A stretch of 64,000 bases of DNA from Zychaea mexicana (taxonomy: Eukaryota > Mucoromycota > Mucoromycetes > Mucorales > Lichtheimiaceae). The notes beneath the pieces were generated by a model. That model was not told where the DNA came from and ran no database searches. It saw only the letters and a list, made by a program, of their open reading frames with translations. The position numbers and the translations under genes were made by a program. The DNA lies in NCBI RefSeq assembly GCF_025766255.1, contig NW_026516667.1, positions 434,001-498,000 on the forward strand, read 5' to 3'. This document shows, piece after piece, positions 23,701-35,140 of this stretch (positions within the stretch are counted from its first letter, which is position 1; each line of letters opens with the position of its first letter).

Positions 23701-24317
23701 ATACTACAAAGGGCCGGTTTCGCAACAATTGGACATGGTTCGTGCGTTCAATTTGTGTCAAACAGTTGCCTGGGTTACATATGCAAAACGGTTATGAGAT
23801 CTTGAAACTCGATCATGTCAATGCAAAGACAAAGTAATCGCGAATCTATATGTAAACCTCTTTTTGAGATTGGCAGTTTTGAAGGAAACAAGAACATTGC
23901 GGGTGCTTCTAAGCACGATCAGGAAGAAAATGACTATTGCAACGTCAAGCGACACGTAAATACCTTCACAAGGAAAGAGATTGTAAATGAGTTTGAGCAG
24001 GACATAAAGTAAAAGAGCAGGTTTTTATTCATTGTAATAATAGAGTGAAGAAACATTTTATAAAAGACGGAAGTTATCGTTATGAAGATCAATTGGCGAA
24101 GAGTACAAATTTTGTTCAATGAAACACAATCAGTGGACAATAAAGACAAATAATAAGAACGCGATTTTACAAAGTGCCCTCAACAAGCAGTTCGCACAAC
24201 CTGCAGGCTATACAAAAAGCATGAAGAAAGCAAGAAGAAACAGAAGAAGTATGTAAAAGGGGGAGGAAAAGAAAGCCACCAATGCCTCGGCCTGGGAGTC
24301 CCAGTCTCCCAATCATT

Positions 24318-24348
24318 TGGCTGGGTCAATCAACCACAAACCCAGCCA
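24318..24348. repeat. Inverted repeat / hairpin
   Basis: TGGCTGGGT (24318-24326) and ACCCAGCCA (24340-24348) are perfect 9-bp complements with a 13-nt loop. It lies just ahead of the minisatellite cluster. Confidence 0.8.
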
Positions 24349-24386
24349 TCATGGTACAAACGAGTGGGAACCATGACGTACACTAC

Positions 24387-24596
24387 GTTTCGAGAGTCAA
24401 GTGCAAGCAATCGGTTGTGGATTGCCTGTGAGTGGGGAAGGGGGAAGGGAAGGACGGAAGGAAGATGGAAGGGTAGACGGAAGGGAAGGAAGGGAGGGAA
24501 GGACGGAAGGAAGATGGAAGGGTAGACGGAAGGGAAGAGGAAAGGGAAGAGGAAAGGGAAGGGGTGGGGGTAGGGGAAAGAATTGACTCTCGAAAC
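24387..24596. repeat. Purine-rich minisatellite bracketed by a perfect 14-bp inverted repeat
   Basis: GTTTCGAGAGTCAA at 24387-24400 is the exact reverse complement of TTGACTCTCGAAAC at 24583-24596. Between them, 24,430-24,580 is almost pure G/A on the plus strand. It is built of GGAAGG/GGAAGA units, including a duplicated block of about 50 bp (GGACGGAAGGAAGATGGAAG and its continuation, near 24,452 and 24,501). Confidence 0.88.
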
Positions 24597-24696
24597 ACCC
24601 AAAAAAGAAAAAAAAAAATTGCTGCTGTTGTCGAATGCTGGAGGAGCTGCTTACTGGATACTCGGATGCTGGGAGCCGAACACTGAAGCTGGAAGT

Positions 24697-24920
24697 TGAT
24701 TGCCGAGAGTCGATTGCCGAGCGTTGATTGCCGAGCGTCGAATGCCGAAGAGTTGATTGTCGAGAGTCGAATACCAGAGTGTCGAATGCCGAGCGTCGAA
24801 TGCCGAGCGTCGATTGCCGAGAGACGTATGCCAGAGAGACGAATGCCAGAGAGTTGATCGCCAGACAGTCGATTGCCAGACAGTCGATTGCCGATAGTCG
24901 AGTCCTGAGAGTCGAACGCG
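24697..24920. repeat. 14-15 bp minisatellite, about 15 degenerate copies
   Basis: Units of the type AGTCGATTGCCGAG, AGTTGATTGCCGAG and CGTCGAATGCCGAG repeat head to tail with variants ending CCAGAG or CCAGAC. The array makes a repetitive open frame on the minus strand that I do not regard as a gene. Confidence 0.88.
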
Positions 24921-25164
24921 ATTTACGGTGGCACCTGGCTCCTCATGCGAGCCCCACCATGGCAGACCAGACCAGACCAGCAGACAAGGCATCCAACCGA
25001 AAGGACACTACCATATTTCTATGGCGAAAAACCGAAAAGGATTTCTCCGTCCTCTGATCTCGCCTGAAGACCGGTTGTGACCAACACCGTTGAACGCCAG
25101 ACTAGACAGCCCAAGCAGGGACCGGTTGTAGGCAGCCAGGGGGACCACGGGAAAAAGGCTGAGA

Positions 25165-25330
25165 CCAGGACCGACAGAGGCAAGACCAGGACCAAGGGAA
25201 GCGCCAAGGGAAGAGCCAGAGCCACGGGAAGAACCAGAGCAAGGGGAAGACCATAACCAAGGGAAGAGCCAAGGGAAAGACCAGAACCAAGGGAAGAGCC
25301 AAGAGAAAGACCAGGAGGATTTCAAGGGAG
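25165..25330. repeat. Purine-rich minisatellite, about 18-bp unit
   Basis: Degenerate head-to-tail copies of AAGGGAAGAGCCAGAACC-like units. The minus-strand frames show Trp/Leu/Pro-rich repeats (LPLALPLVL types) that are artefacts of the repeat. Confidence 0.82.
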
Positions 25331-27089
25331 TGAAGGAAATAGAAAAATGAAGGAAAGAAAGAGTGAAGAGAAAAAAGGGAATGGCCTGAAAAATGTGGGC
25401 GTATTTACATTTTTTGAACTCAAACCCCTGTCTTAAAAAACACGTCACGTGACTTGTGATTCGTCATTCAAAAACATGTGAGAAAGCAAAGGGTAGGGAA
25501 GAAAAAAACATGTGCAGAAGAGACATGGTCAAGCGGTCAAGCGGTCAAGAAGAAGGCGTGTGTGATTTGCGTGTATTGATTGTCCTACGAAATATGTTTC
25601 ACCGGTATCATGCAGGGCGTGTCCCGACAACGTCGCCGCTTGTTTTCCAATAGGAAGGTACGTGCACCCCGTCAAGCCAGAAGGTGCACATAGGTTTCAG
25701 CAACACATCCCTGAGGAAAAGTAAAAGACAAGTGCCAGGAATGGTTGAAATTGTGAGAAATATTTTATCAACAGAGATTAGTGGTACTGTGACAAGATGC
25801 TTACATAAGAAGAAGCCACATTACTTTCGTGCCGAACTGAAAAGACTGTCGCCTTTTTGTATACGAAAAGAAGTGTTCGAACTAAAGGATAGTTGCTTTG
25901 ATGCGATGACTTTCAAAAGAATAATGCGCACTGTTATCATACCTTCCTCTTTCTCTTTGATTATGTCGTCTCTGAGGTCTGGCAGCAGTTGTAACAGCCA
26001 TATCAAGGTACATGCTGTACGTATGTGCTTAGTATGGATTACAACTCATATGTACAGTCCAAAGCGTTGCCAAGCGGTCTTTTTACAACAACTGGGCAAA
26101 GCAAACCGACACAACGGTTGGACTAACTCTATCGACTCGTCTCAATCCTTAATAAAACACAAAGTACGCGTAAATTAGCAGACAACTACTCAAGACTCAA
26201 TATGCCACGACACTTTACGACGGATCTACGACACTACGTTTCTCAATGATTTGACTTCCTCAAGTCAAGCAGCAACGACAGCAGCCCACAGAAGCAGCAG
26301 CATCAGAGAAGATGACAATGTCAAGTTTAAAAGAGATTACGCGATGGAAGTGCGTCAAACAACTTTCTGGGCAAAGCAGCTTTGAGTGCCGCGGCGAAGT
26401 TCTACTCTCCATGCTGCAAAACCGAATAACAATGGCAGATCTTTTGTTGCGTGCTAGATCTTCTGAAATAGGCTTGTCGGTCGTAACATTTTAACGGGTC
26501 ACTGCAAGGCGAGAACTGTAGCGAGAGCTTGTAGTTTAAAAAGCGTTGTCCTGGCGAGCATAGTAACAACATGAAAACCAACGCCTGATGATGATGGTCA
26601 ATGATAGGCGCCACGAAACTTGAATGGCGTACGCGGTGCATCACCTTTGCACGTAATACAGGGTCTATTATATATTACTCGCGTTCTGGACGAGAATTTT
26701 AAGTCGTTACATATGCGCAGATGCGAACTGGATTTATTTGCTGGAGAGATTTTGTGGTCATGACGCTATGAAAAGAACTGTCATTTGTTTTAGCCAGTGA
26801 TAATCCACGTGTACAAGCAAGGCAGCACCATGGAGGATATCTCGACAACATTGTAGCAAATACACATAAGGCAACAGCCCATAAACAAGGTTTTTGCGAA
26901 TGCAAGCACGATCAAAAAGCAGCAGGAGCGGTTAGGTTATTGAAGACAAGGGTAGATTTGTGAGTGAACGTTGGATCAGGCTTTACACTGTATACAGCAA
27001 AGCATCCGGTACTTTGAACATTCCGAGCTCATCATTGAATCCCCATTACCGTGCGCTACAGTATTCTTCGCATCCGTCAATGAAGAAGG

Positions 27090-27252
27090 TACAGTGGTTC
27101 CCCGTTAAATTTCACTCTCAATAAGATAAACACTTAGTTTTTTCAACTTTTTTACACCCCTTTAAGCGTATAACACTGCTTGAATCACGCTCATTTATGT
27201 CAACGCTTTATAAACCTCCTTTGAGGCCGAAATTGAACGGGGTACCACTGTA
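27090..27252. mobile_element. Tc1/mariner-type MITE with TA target duplication
   Basis: The element at 27092-27250 (159 bp) is flanked by TA on both sides (27090-27091 and 27251-27252). Its ends are inverted repeats: CAGTGGTTCCCCGTTAAATT at the left, and the reverse complement of the right end reads CAGTGGTACCCCGTTCAATT. They differ at two of 20 positions. TA duplication plus CAGTG termini is the signature of Tc1/mariner transposons. The 159-bp body has no coding capacity, so it is a non-autonomous miniature element. Confidence 0.82.
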
Positions 27253-28331
27253 AGCCTGTACTACAAGCTGCTGTTCATGGCACTTCACTGCTGCTGCTAC
27301 ATATTATGTTTCATTTTCGCTGTACACCTTTTGTCCTGCTTCTCCTTTTGCCACTGCTTCTCCAGCACCGATTTGTTCCTTTACTTCTCTGCATCAAATA
27401 CCTTTTTCCTCTACTCTCGTCGCTTCTGTCCTTGCTCTTTGATGCTATCCGCTGCTGCTTATCAATGGATTTGGTGGTCGGATATATTTTTCTTGTGAAG
27501 TTGTTCAATGGTATTTTACCTGAACCTCTTCCGCGATATTTTTAAACGTCTTCTGTTTCTTCGTTCATACTTTTGCGTAGTACCTGATTCGCACTGTTGC
27601 TTATTAAGTTCCCGCTAAGCGGATTCTTCCTTGCTTGTCTGTTTTGACGTGTTGTTTCGCCGTGACTCGGGCAGTGATTTTTTTGACAGATCTTGCCTAC
27701 CTACTTATGTATCTCATCAAGATAGTTCTTCAGATCCAGGCCGAACACTTGGATTATGTGAGCTCGTTGGTCAAAGTCGGTACAGTGCCGGCTAGTGCAA
27801 AGATGTATGGGAGGATACATAAGAGTGCTCATCCTTTCCAACTTTGAGAGAATAAGCACTATCTTTTGCATGTAAGCATCACTGGGTATGCTCCATGTAG
27901 TGGTGTTTCATGGTACCAATATCACCAATATTATAGGACGGCGCAACCATTTTTCAAAGGAGCAAATGTTCAGTTTTTAGGCACAGAAATAGCCAAAAGA
28001 CGAGTACTCGGTCCCAGAGAGAGGCATTTAGATTGTTCTGATACTTTTATTTTAGGGTGGACAGTTTGTAAATTCATCGTATATATCCATTGTTACCTCA
28101 TCAATGGGTAGCCAGTTGTCCAATTCATATTGGAACTAAATGTAGCTGGTACGATTAATTAGACACTCTTAAGACGTCGATGCCATCGATACTTTTCTAC
28201 AGTGCTCATAATCTCGCTAAAGCCAAATTTTTCGATCATATACAGTGTTGTACTGTAAATTAGCGAAAAGCCTTTTTCCAGACATTTGAAAGTTACTGCA
28301 TTTATTGATATGTATCGTTTTTCATTGCTTG

Positions 28332-29111
28332 TTAATGAACCTTGGTAGCAGAATCATTCATGTGTGAAGACTTCTTTGTGTTATTTTCGGCAATATAATG
28401 AATAATAGATCCCACATCTTTATGAAACTCTTTAGCGATGATCCAATCGGATAAGCATCGCGGCACCCATCCACCTGGATCTGACCGTTGGATACACGTC
28501 CACTCGACTTCGCCATCTTGCAATTCGCGTACCCGTTCCCAAGCCTCGTAACATCCACGAACGTAATTACGCACTGGCCGCAAATTGGTTGGCTCAACAG
28601 GTTTTGACACGACAAAAAACTCACGTAATCCGTTCGTCTCGTCCTTTTGTTCACGTGTGGCGACTAATTCAATAAATTCACGACTTGAAGCCAGGGTTGC
28701 TTTGAACCCTAGCCAATATACGCCCGCAGCTCCTCCTGTTCCTGCTCCACCGCCAGCGGCTTGTTTTGGGGTATTCTTATTGTTATGTTGGGATGATAGG
28801 GCAAACAGTTCCTTGGCTTCCACCATAAGTTCGACGTACTTGGTTTCGTTGAGTGAATGGTTGACGAACAAGAGTTCGCGTAACTGATCGTAGGTGACTT
28901 CGGAATGTACACTGCTTCGTTGAAGAATCTTGTGGTCGTGGTCATTTTGGCGCGGCTTTTGCCTTACAGTCACACCACTAGTTTGTGAAGTGGTTGGCCA
29001 CTGGTAAGATTCGTTGACACATTGCAATGCTTCACTGAATAAATCGTCAAAAAACTTGTCCAACTTTTGAGAGGGGGGATCGCGTAGGTAAGCTTCTTGA
29101 ACACGTCTCAT
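28332..29111 (-). CDS. DUF3074 / START-like domain protein
   Basis: A single exon of 259 codons, ATG at 29111. Residues about 130-240 show the pattern I associate with fungal DUF3074, a START-related lipid-binding fold: YWLGFKATLASSREFIELV, then EFFVVSKPVEP, VRNYVRGCYEAWERV, and EWTCIQRSDPGGWVPRCL, followed by a terminal helix. The N-terminal half is helical and polar, with a Gly/Ala-rich linker (AAGGGAGTGGAAG, about 119-131) probably separating it from the fold. No signal peptide or membrane segment is present. A lipid or other hydrophobic ligand is plausible, but no function is known to me. Confidence 0.72.
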   Translation of the reverse strand: MRRVQEAYLRDPPSQKLDKFFDDLFSEALQCVNESYQWPTTSQTSGVTVRQKPRQNDHDHKILQRSSVHSEVTYDQLRELLFVNHSLNETKYVELMVEAKELFALSSQHNNKNTPKQAAGGGAGTGGAAGVYWLGFKATLASSREFIELVATREQKDETNGLREFFVVSKPVEPTNLRPVRNYVRGCYEAWERVRELQDGEVEWTCIQRSDPGGWVPRCLSDWIIAKEFHKDVGSIIHYIAENNTKKSSHMNDSATKVH

Positions 29112-30731
29112 TATTTTGTTTATTGGTTTAATAATTTTGAAGAAAAGAAAAGAAAAGATTGGGGAATACTAGTAGCAATGATTTTTAGCAGGAATTTAGT
29201 GGTTACACACTGCTTCTTTCTCCCTCAAGTGCATACACATATGGGGTGCGCGTTATGCATAGTTTGAGAACTAGCTACAGTCTTTTCTTTGTTTTACCTT
29301 TTTGATTTAACGCAGAAGGCCATACAGTATTTCGAGTTTCTGGCGCTGCTTACTATCACTATCGTTCATCGCTAGAATACCACAATTGGGAGTATGTTTT
29401 GCCTTTGATGCTTTCAAAGTTCACCCATTAGGTTACACCTAAATCTATCCGCTATATGGTTTTCGGATATCGGCAGATCGATTCCGGTCCAATTACTGTA
29501 GGCAACCGATACTCATCTTCAAGGCAGTTATTCTACATCACAGAAAATAGTAATGGAAGTAAACGATACATGAGCCGTAGATATATATAGCTCAGTAATG
29601 TACCTTACGAAATCAAATTAGACGCGTCTCAAAGCACAAGCCTGCTTTAAAGGGAGATGGCTGCTCTGCTTGTATGGCTCCTCATCACCAAAGAAGTTGA
29701 TCACAAAATTTCTTATAATTCGAAAGATGACATTGACTTTAGAACATACCCTACTTTTAAGCAAATGATTTACGTGCCCTTGTCCTAATTTGTATGGATT
29801 TCTTTCCCTATTAATTATATAACTCAGTTCTTAACTACACTGGACTTCCTGGACCAGAAATTATTATTCGATATACAGTGCGTTGGTTAGCGACACGAAA
29901 AGCGACACGAAAAGCGACGTTTAAAGGGGCTCTAAGTATTTTGAACATAGTCAAGCACTCTTTTCTAGCAAGCGAGATAGTAGTCAAGGAACATCAAAGA
30001 GCTCTCTAAAACACACAATCTAACAATTTATACAGCGAGAACTTAGAACGCGCAACAAAAAAAAAATCGAAAATCTATATCTAGTGGTGGATTGAGGCAG
30101 AGGGCTTGACGACGCTTGCTGACAGACGACTGGGATGACAATCTATAGAACTGGTTTTCACACAAGCGCTTAATAATAGTACAATCGCATGACAAGGCTA
30201 TCTGATCAACTACGATAATGATGATGATATGCAAAAAAAAGGCATAAATGAGTGCCGCATACTGTATTGTGGAGGCAGAAGGTGCCAGTTTTTGTATCTA
30301 GTCAACATTATTATAATCCATTAACTTTCAACATGGTATTGAATCTCTGTGTGTGTATCGGCAGTACAAAATTATGTGAATATAGTGTAATAGTGGGTCA
30401 CTAGTTTTTACATACATAGCACTGACATCCATTGAGTAACTTAACATCTGTCTAGTCCTTTCCCCATGTGTGATTATCATATGTCGTCTTCCGAAAAAAA
30501 TTCTTTACAGTAGTCAAAATCAGCACAACGGAAGTTGTTTGTAACTAATAAAGGTTCGTAGATATGTAGTTTGATATATAGTTTAAACGAGATGATCCGA
30601 ATAACGGAGTTTATGGTTTCAATAGATCGAGGAGAATATGGAATGATATAATACGATTAAAATTACAGTTGAAGTAGTAGTCGTCTACGTAGTTTGTAAG
30701 GAGAATACAATTGGTATTGTGTTGTCTTTGT
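29112..30731. other. Intergenic interval, nothing recognised
   Basis: About 1.6 kb, AT-rich. At 29,874 a TA-CAGTGCGTTGG sequence with a direct repeat GCGACACGAAAA resembles one end of a Tc1-like element, but no partner end is found. Confidence 0.5.
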
Positions 30732-32040
30732 TTAGAATCCCCAAAGCTATATGTAAAAGAACGTCGTTAATGAGAATGCTCATAGTTGTTGTACTGTGAC
30801 ATTTCCTTTCAATTACCTTTACGGAATGATCCCAGCTGCCAGTGCATAAAGCCATTCCATCCGCCGACACAGTAAGGCACGAGACACGATTCTCATGGCC
30901 ATTTAAAGTACCAACGTGTTCATTACGCAGGGTATCCCATGCCTGGCACTTGAAATCATCGTAACCTGCAAACATGACACGGCCCGAATTTGAAAAAGCG
31001 ATCGATGTGACACCACAGTAATTGTTTTCATCCGAGTAAACGTTTAACTCGCGATCCGCACGCAGATCAAACAAGCGACATGTTGCATCGTCTGAGCCGG
31101 TGCCAAAAGCGGCGCCATCAGGAAAGAAGTCAATGGCATTGATATCCGACTCGTGGCCTGTGAATGTCTGCATGCATTTCCTTCGTTTGTCTCGCACATC
31201 CCATACTTTAGCGGTATTGTCGCAAGCACCGGATACAAAAATGTGTGGATTATTCTTCAACACCGATAAGCTATATGATACATATACATGTCTGCTTTAG
31301 TCCATCCCCTCTCTGCCACTTTCATTTTCGTATAATCAACAAATACAGCAAACAAACACTCTACCACATAACATCACCAGAGTGTTCCTGAAATTCTTCT
31401 ACTTTGACGCCAGCGTCAATATCCCATAGAGCACATGTCGTGTCACCGCTTGCAGTGACGATCTGTCGTTCGCTCAAGAATCGACAACAACTAAGGTATC
31501 CAGTATGGCCTGCCAACTGTCGTGCTGGTCGAGTCGGTCCGTCGCGCGTCTTCAAGTTGAATATAGAGCAAACATTATCCAATCCACCAGAAGCAACCAA
31601 ATTGGACGAAGGAGAAAATGCCGTCGACATAACCCAAGAGGATTGCAATGGTATAGCGCATATTTTGTGTGTCGTATAAGCTTCCCATACAATCAGTTTG
31701 CCATCTTGTGATGCAGTGACAACCTGAGGTTGATCTTGGGCCCAATGCAATGCATAGACTTTGGCCAAATGACCTTTCAATGTACGTCGTACCCGGAGCA
31801 CCAGACGTGGAAGAGGTTCGAGCGCTTTTCGTGCATTCTCTTGTACTTTAAAATTTCAATGGAAAGGATCAGCTTCCTTCTGTAGTTATCTGTATATTTG
31901 CAGGAGGAAAAGGTCTAGGTATATTTACAAGAGCCGTCTGCGAGTTGCTCCTTCCGTTTCTTGACAGCCTCCTTCAAGGTTTCAGCTTCGCGGCGAGCCG
32001 CAGCAATGCGATCGCCAAAGCTGTCCCTTTGATGATCCAT
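30732..32040 (-). CDS. Heterotrimeric G-protein beta subunit
   Basis: Four exons: 31929-32040, 31365-31845, 30817-31270 and 30732-30746; introns are 31846-31928, 31271-31364 and 30747-30816. The product is 353 residues. An N-terminal helix ([20 protein letters not shown]) that would pair with G-gamma leads into seven WD40 blades. These include [81 protein letters not shown] and the last strand [12 protein letters not shown]. The C-terminal WGF comes from a 15-nt last exon, which is needed to close blade 7. It acts with G-alpha/G-gamma at the plasma membrane in pheromone, nutrient or morphogenetic signalling. Mucorales carry several G-beta paralogues, so no symbol is assigned. Confidence 0.94.
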
Positions 32041-33863
32041 TTAAGGCGACAAAGAAAAGGACGTAAAAGAATAAAGAGAAAAAGAACCCAAGGTTCGGTC
32101 CAGCGTCGCTGGCGGGAATAAGTTACATTATTGTTTTTCTCTGCTTTGTCGTGTAACTATGGTAAAACATCTTTCATTTTCAAGAGGACTTTGTTTTCTA
32201 TCCTCTCCTAAATAATAGAAACCACGCCACTGCACGTGGTTTTCATTAAAGTTCTTCTGCAAGCAGTGAGGCTTTTAAAAAGACTACGACCGATGGTCAA
32301 TTGAATAAAGGAAGCTCACAATACATCAAAGAATACATTGTATACGTGAGGCTTTATAACAACAGACACACACCGGGATGGCCGATGATCTATTTCTCTC
32401 TATAAAGTTGCGATAACTATGTATAACAGACAACGGTTATTGTATCACAACATATAATTTTAGCAATTAGTGATATTTAATGCTTGTTCAAAGCATATTT
32501 CTCACGCAACATTGACGGCGACCATATGTGTATACTGATGATACCTTGTTCTATTTACACGCTTTCGTAGAAACTTTCGTTACTTCATGGTGCTAAAATA
32601 GTCTTTTTTCTATTATTAATGTGTGTACTACCTAAGGAGCCATTAAAAGCATCTTTCGGTGCGTGTAACATAGCTTTCAAAAGTCACTGTCAAAATTGAA
32701 AGCATCCAGTACCTACCATGCATTTTTTAAAAGATGCATTGCTGCCGAACAAGTAGGTGCTGAATAGTGATGCATCTTGATCAAACCTGACTTAACTTCG
32801 TACCAAGAAGCAGCATGTTACTTTTTTCATCCGACAGCTCATGCAACCTTTTGTGGACTCCGATATTGAATCAATCAGCTAGAGATGCAGCTTAATAAGT
32901 CTAGAATGTTTATCATCATCGACGACATTACTCTTGTTCCGCTTTCATGTCATCTATTACAAAGAGTGTAGCTACTGAATCGAAACCACATATCACTCAA
33001 ATTGTCTCTACTGCAACGCATAAAACCTCTATTAACTTACTATAAAAATCGATCAATATGATATCATATTCTTTCTAAACAGCTTGCACTGCTAGAAAAC
33101 ATGCACAGATACGCCCAATAGAGATTAAGTGACATTGGTACCATCGAAATATCACTATATCGAATATCACTATAACGAGCGGCCACTGTAGCATAAATGA
33201 AAATAACTGCTTGCATGAAACAACAGTGAATGTTTTGTTATCATTAGCCGGGATTCCATTGAGTTGAAGAAAAGAAAAGCATGCATTGGCTGTTTACATA
33301 AAGTAGTTACTCGCCATCAATAGTCATTATCCGAAAAGAATCATTTTTTGCATGAATCATTAGTCCAAGTAACCAGTGGAATACTGTTTTTGTCGTGCAT
33401 AAACAGATCAACAATGTTGTTAAAGTAGTAAACAACATGCGAGGGCGCGAATACTTGATTTGATTTGTTAAACGAACGACGGATTCTTTTTTTATTTTTG
33501 ATCACCCTGCGTATTAAAGCGTTCTGTACATACCTGTACAGGTTTTAGAAAAAATGGATTTCTTTCAATGACGGAATGGAGCATATAGCCGTAGCAATCG
33601 CTTTGATATATGTCTTTCTATTCTGTTACGTACACGAGAAACAGACGACAGCTGCTTCAAAGTTATGCAACATTGCAAACATGTATGATGATGATAAAGC
33701 AGAAGTGATGACATCTGTATACATAGCAGACAGGGGAAGCTGTTGCAAGGGGATTTTGGGGCGATAGCACCCGAGCGAATATGCACAACATTCCAAACAA
33801 TGCTGCCTTCTATCAGTTTCACATGGAGTACCTTTTCTATAAACGGTGATCGTTTTTACACGC
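32041..33863. other. Intergenic interval, nothing recognised
   Basis: About 1.8 kb, AT-rich, with no coding signal I trust. GCGGCCACTG-TA near 33,182-33,191 resembles a Tc1-type end without a partner. Confidence 0.5.
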
Positions 33864-33875
33864 TGTATAAATATA
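33864..33875 (+). promoter_or_regulatory. TATA-like element upstream of MIT-type gene
   Basis: TGTATAAATATA about 190 bp upstream of the ATG at 34060, followed by a CT-rich leader (33,930-34,010) of the kind common in fungal 5' untranslated regions. Confidence 0.35.
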
Positions 33876-34059
33876 TTTTAAAAGAGGAGGGCTTCTCATT
33901 TACATACCTCGCTTTGCTGCACATCAACGATTCTTTTTTTCTTCCTCTTCCTCCTATTTTTCTCTCGCTTACTCATCCAATCTTTACTATATCTTTGTCA
34001 TAAACTTTCATTTCACGCTTAATGAATACTCCCTCCCCACACACCCACGCAGAGAAAAC

Positions 34060-35058
34060 ATGACAAGCATCCTTCAAAAAGTACCACACTTATTGTTCGG
34101 TCGTGGATCGACCCCTAATACTACTACTACCACTATTACTACTCCTGCTAAAGAAGATGAGGATTTCTACGTTGACGACGTTGCATCTAGCGGCACCGCT
34201 TCACCTCCTCCTCCACCATACGAAAAGTCTGTAATGACAAAACGGGTTGCACCAGAAGTTAGTTTAGAACGAGAACAAGATACGACAGCGAGTCCAGCAA
34301 TGATCAACTCAACCCTTGTTGGCCAGTCTATGACCCTAATCCAAATCGCCTCTGAAATGCAATCTTCGCGTCAAATGACAACAGCTCTAGATCTGTATAT
34401 GGTTGCCTTGGACAAGATGATGGCAGCCTTGCCTTGTAAGTTTCTCCATCATACATGTATTGAAAGACTTCCACTCCAAATGCTATAGTATGAAGAGAAA
34501 AGCGGATATCCTGATATGGATCGACGTTTGTTATATTATAGTGGATACGAATCCAAGAGCAAAACGCTCGCTTCGGGATAAGCTCAAAGAAATCAAAGAA
34601 AGATACGATCTTGATCAGGTCGAAGATGATGCTGACATCAATAGCATATCAGAGAGTATCATCCATGCAGCGATAGCGTGCGCTGTGGCATTGAAAAAGA
34701 GTCCGATTCCTGGTGATTATCACAATTAGCAAAGAAGGGAAGAGAGGATATGGGGTATATGATATAGCATGCTTACATATCAATGATGTTGATGATGGCG
34801 ATAGATGTTGTGACTTCTGCGATGAATTACGCAGTATTCAGTATTAACACAATTGACAAGATTCTCTGTGTTCGAGAACGAACTTGGCAGCTGGTGTCCT
34901 GCGGGGTGGCAAAGTTGACGCAAGTCGACCGACATTACCAGCTTCATCAGATGATCGCAGGTGCCGTGTACACCAGTGCTATGGCGATTTTCAAAGCAGG
35001 CGTTGCATACACGGAAACTCCAGGATATAGTGAGAAAAAGGATCATAAAGAGTTATAA
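34060..35058 (+). CDS. MIT-domain-like helical protein
   Basis: Three exons, 34060-34435, 34542-34712 and 34835-35058, give 256 residues. Phases are consistent: T|TG makes Leu126 and G|TA makes Val183. The N-terminus is disordered (poly-Thr, PPPPPYEKS). From about residue 95, ALDLYMVALDKMMAALPL and RAKRSLRDKLKEIKERYDL form the three-helix pattern of an MIT (microtubule interacting and trafficking) domain. A second helical part follows (LHQMIAGAVYTSAMAIFKAGVAYTETPGY). MIT domains often bind ESCRT-III tails. The MIT assignment is by pattern; the exact family is not known to me. Confidence 0.75.
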
Positions 35059-35140
35059 TGTCAAAAGGAAAAAGAAACAATGCTATCTTTTATATATTAC
35101 ATGTGTACAAACAAAATAAAATGTCCTCTTTGAAGCCTTT

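Larger units (their letters stand above)
23701..28331. other. Gene-poor, repeat-rich interval
   Basis: About 4.6 kb with no recognised gene. It contains hairpin sequences, three minisatellite arrays (24,420-25,330) and a MITE (27,090-27,252), all listed separately. A 164-codon frame at 25684-26178 has no recognisable domain and begins with a non-ATG codon, so I do not call it. Confidence 0.6.

Noticed and set aside
24401..25448. Long repetitive open frames across the minisatellites
   Set aside because: Repeat units without stops create frames on both strands; the peptides are pure unit repeats with no start context, splice signals or domain.
25684..26178. 164-codon plus-strand frame
   Set aside because: It starts with a non-ATG codon and shows no domain, no codon pattern like its neighbours and no splice-supported extension. 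It was left as non-coding.
27277..27545. Cys/Phe-rich hydrophobic frame near the MITE
   Set aside because: It results from T/C-rich sequence; two overlapping frames are equally open and neither has membrane-protein features beyond composition.
28239..28256. TACAGT...ACTGTA palindrome as a transposon pair
   Set aside because: The arms are only 6-7 bp with a tiny loop, too short for an element; most likely a chance palindrome.
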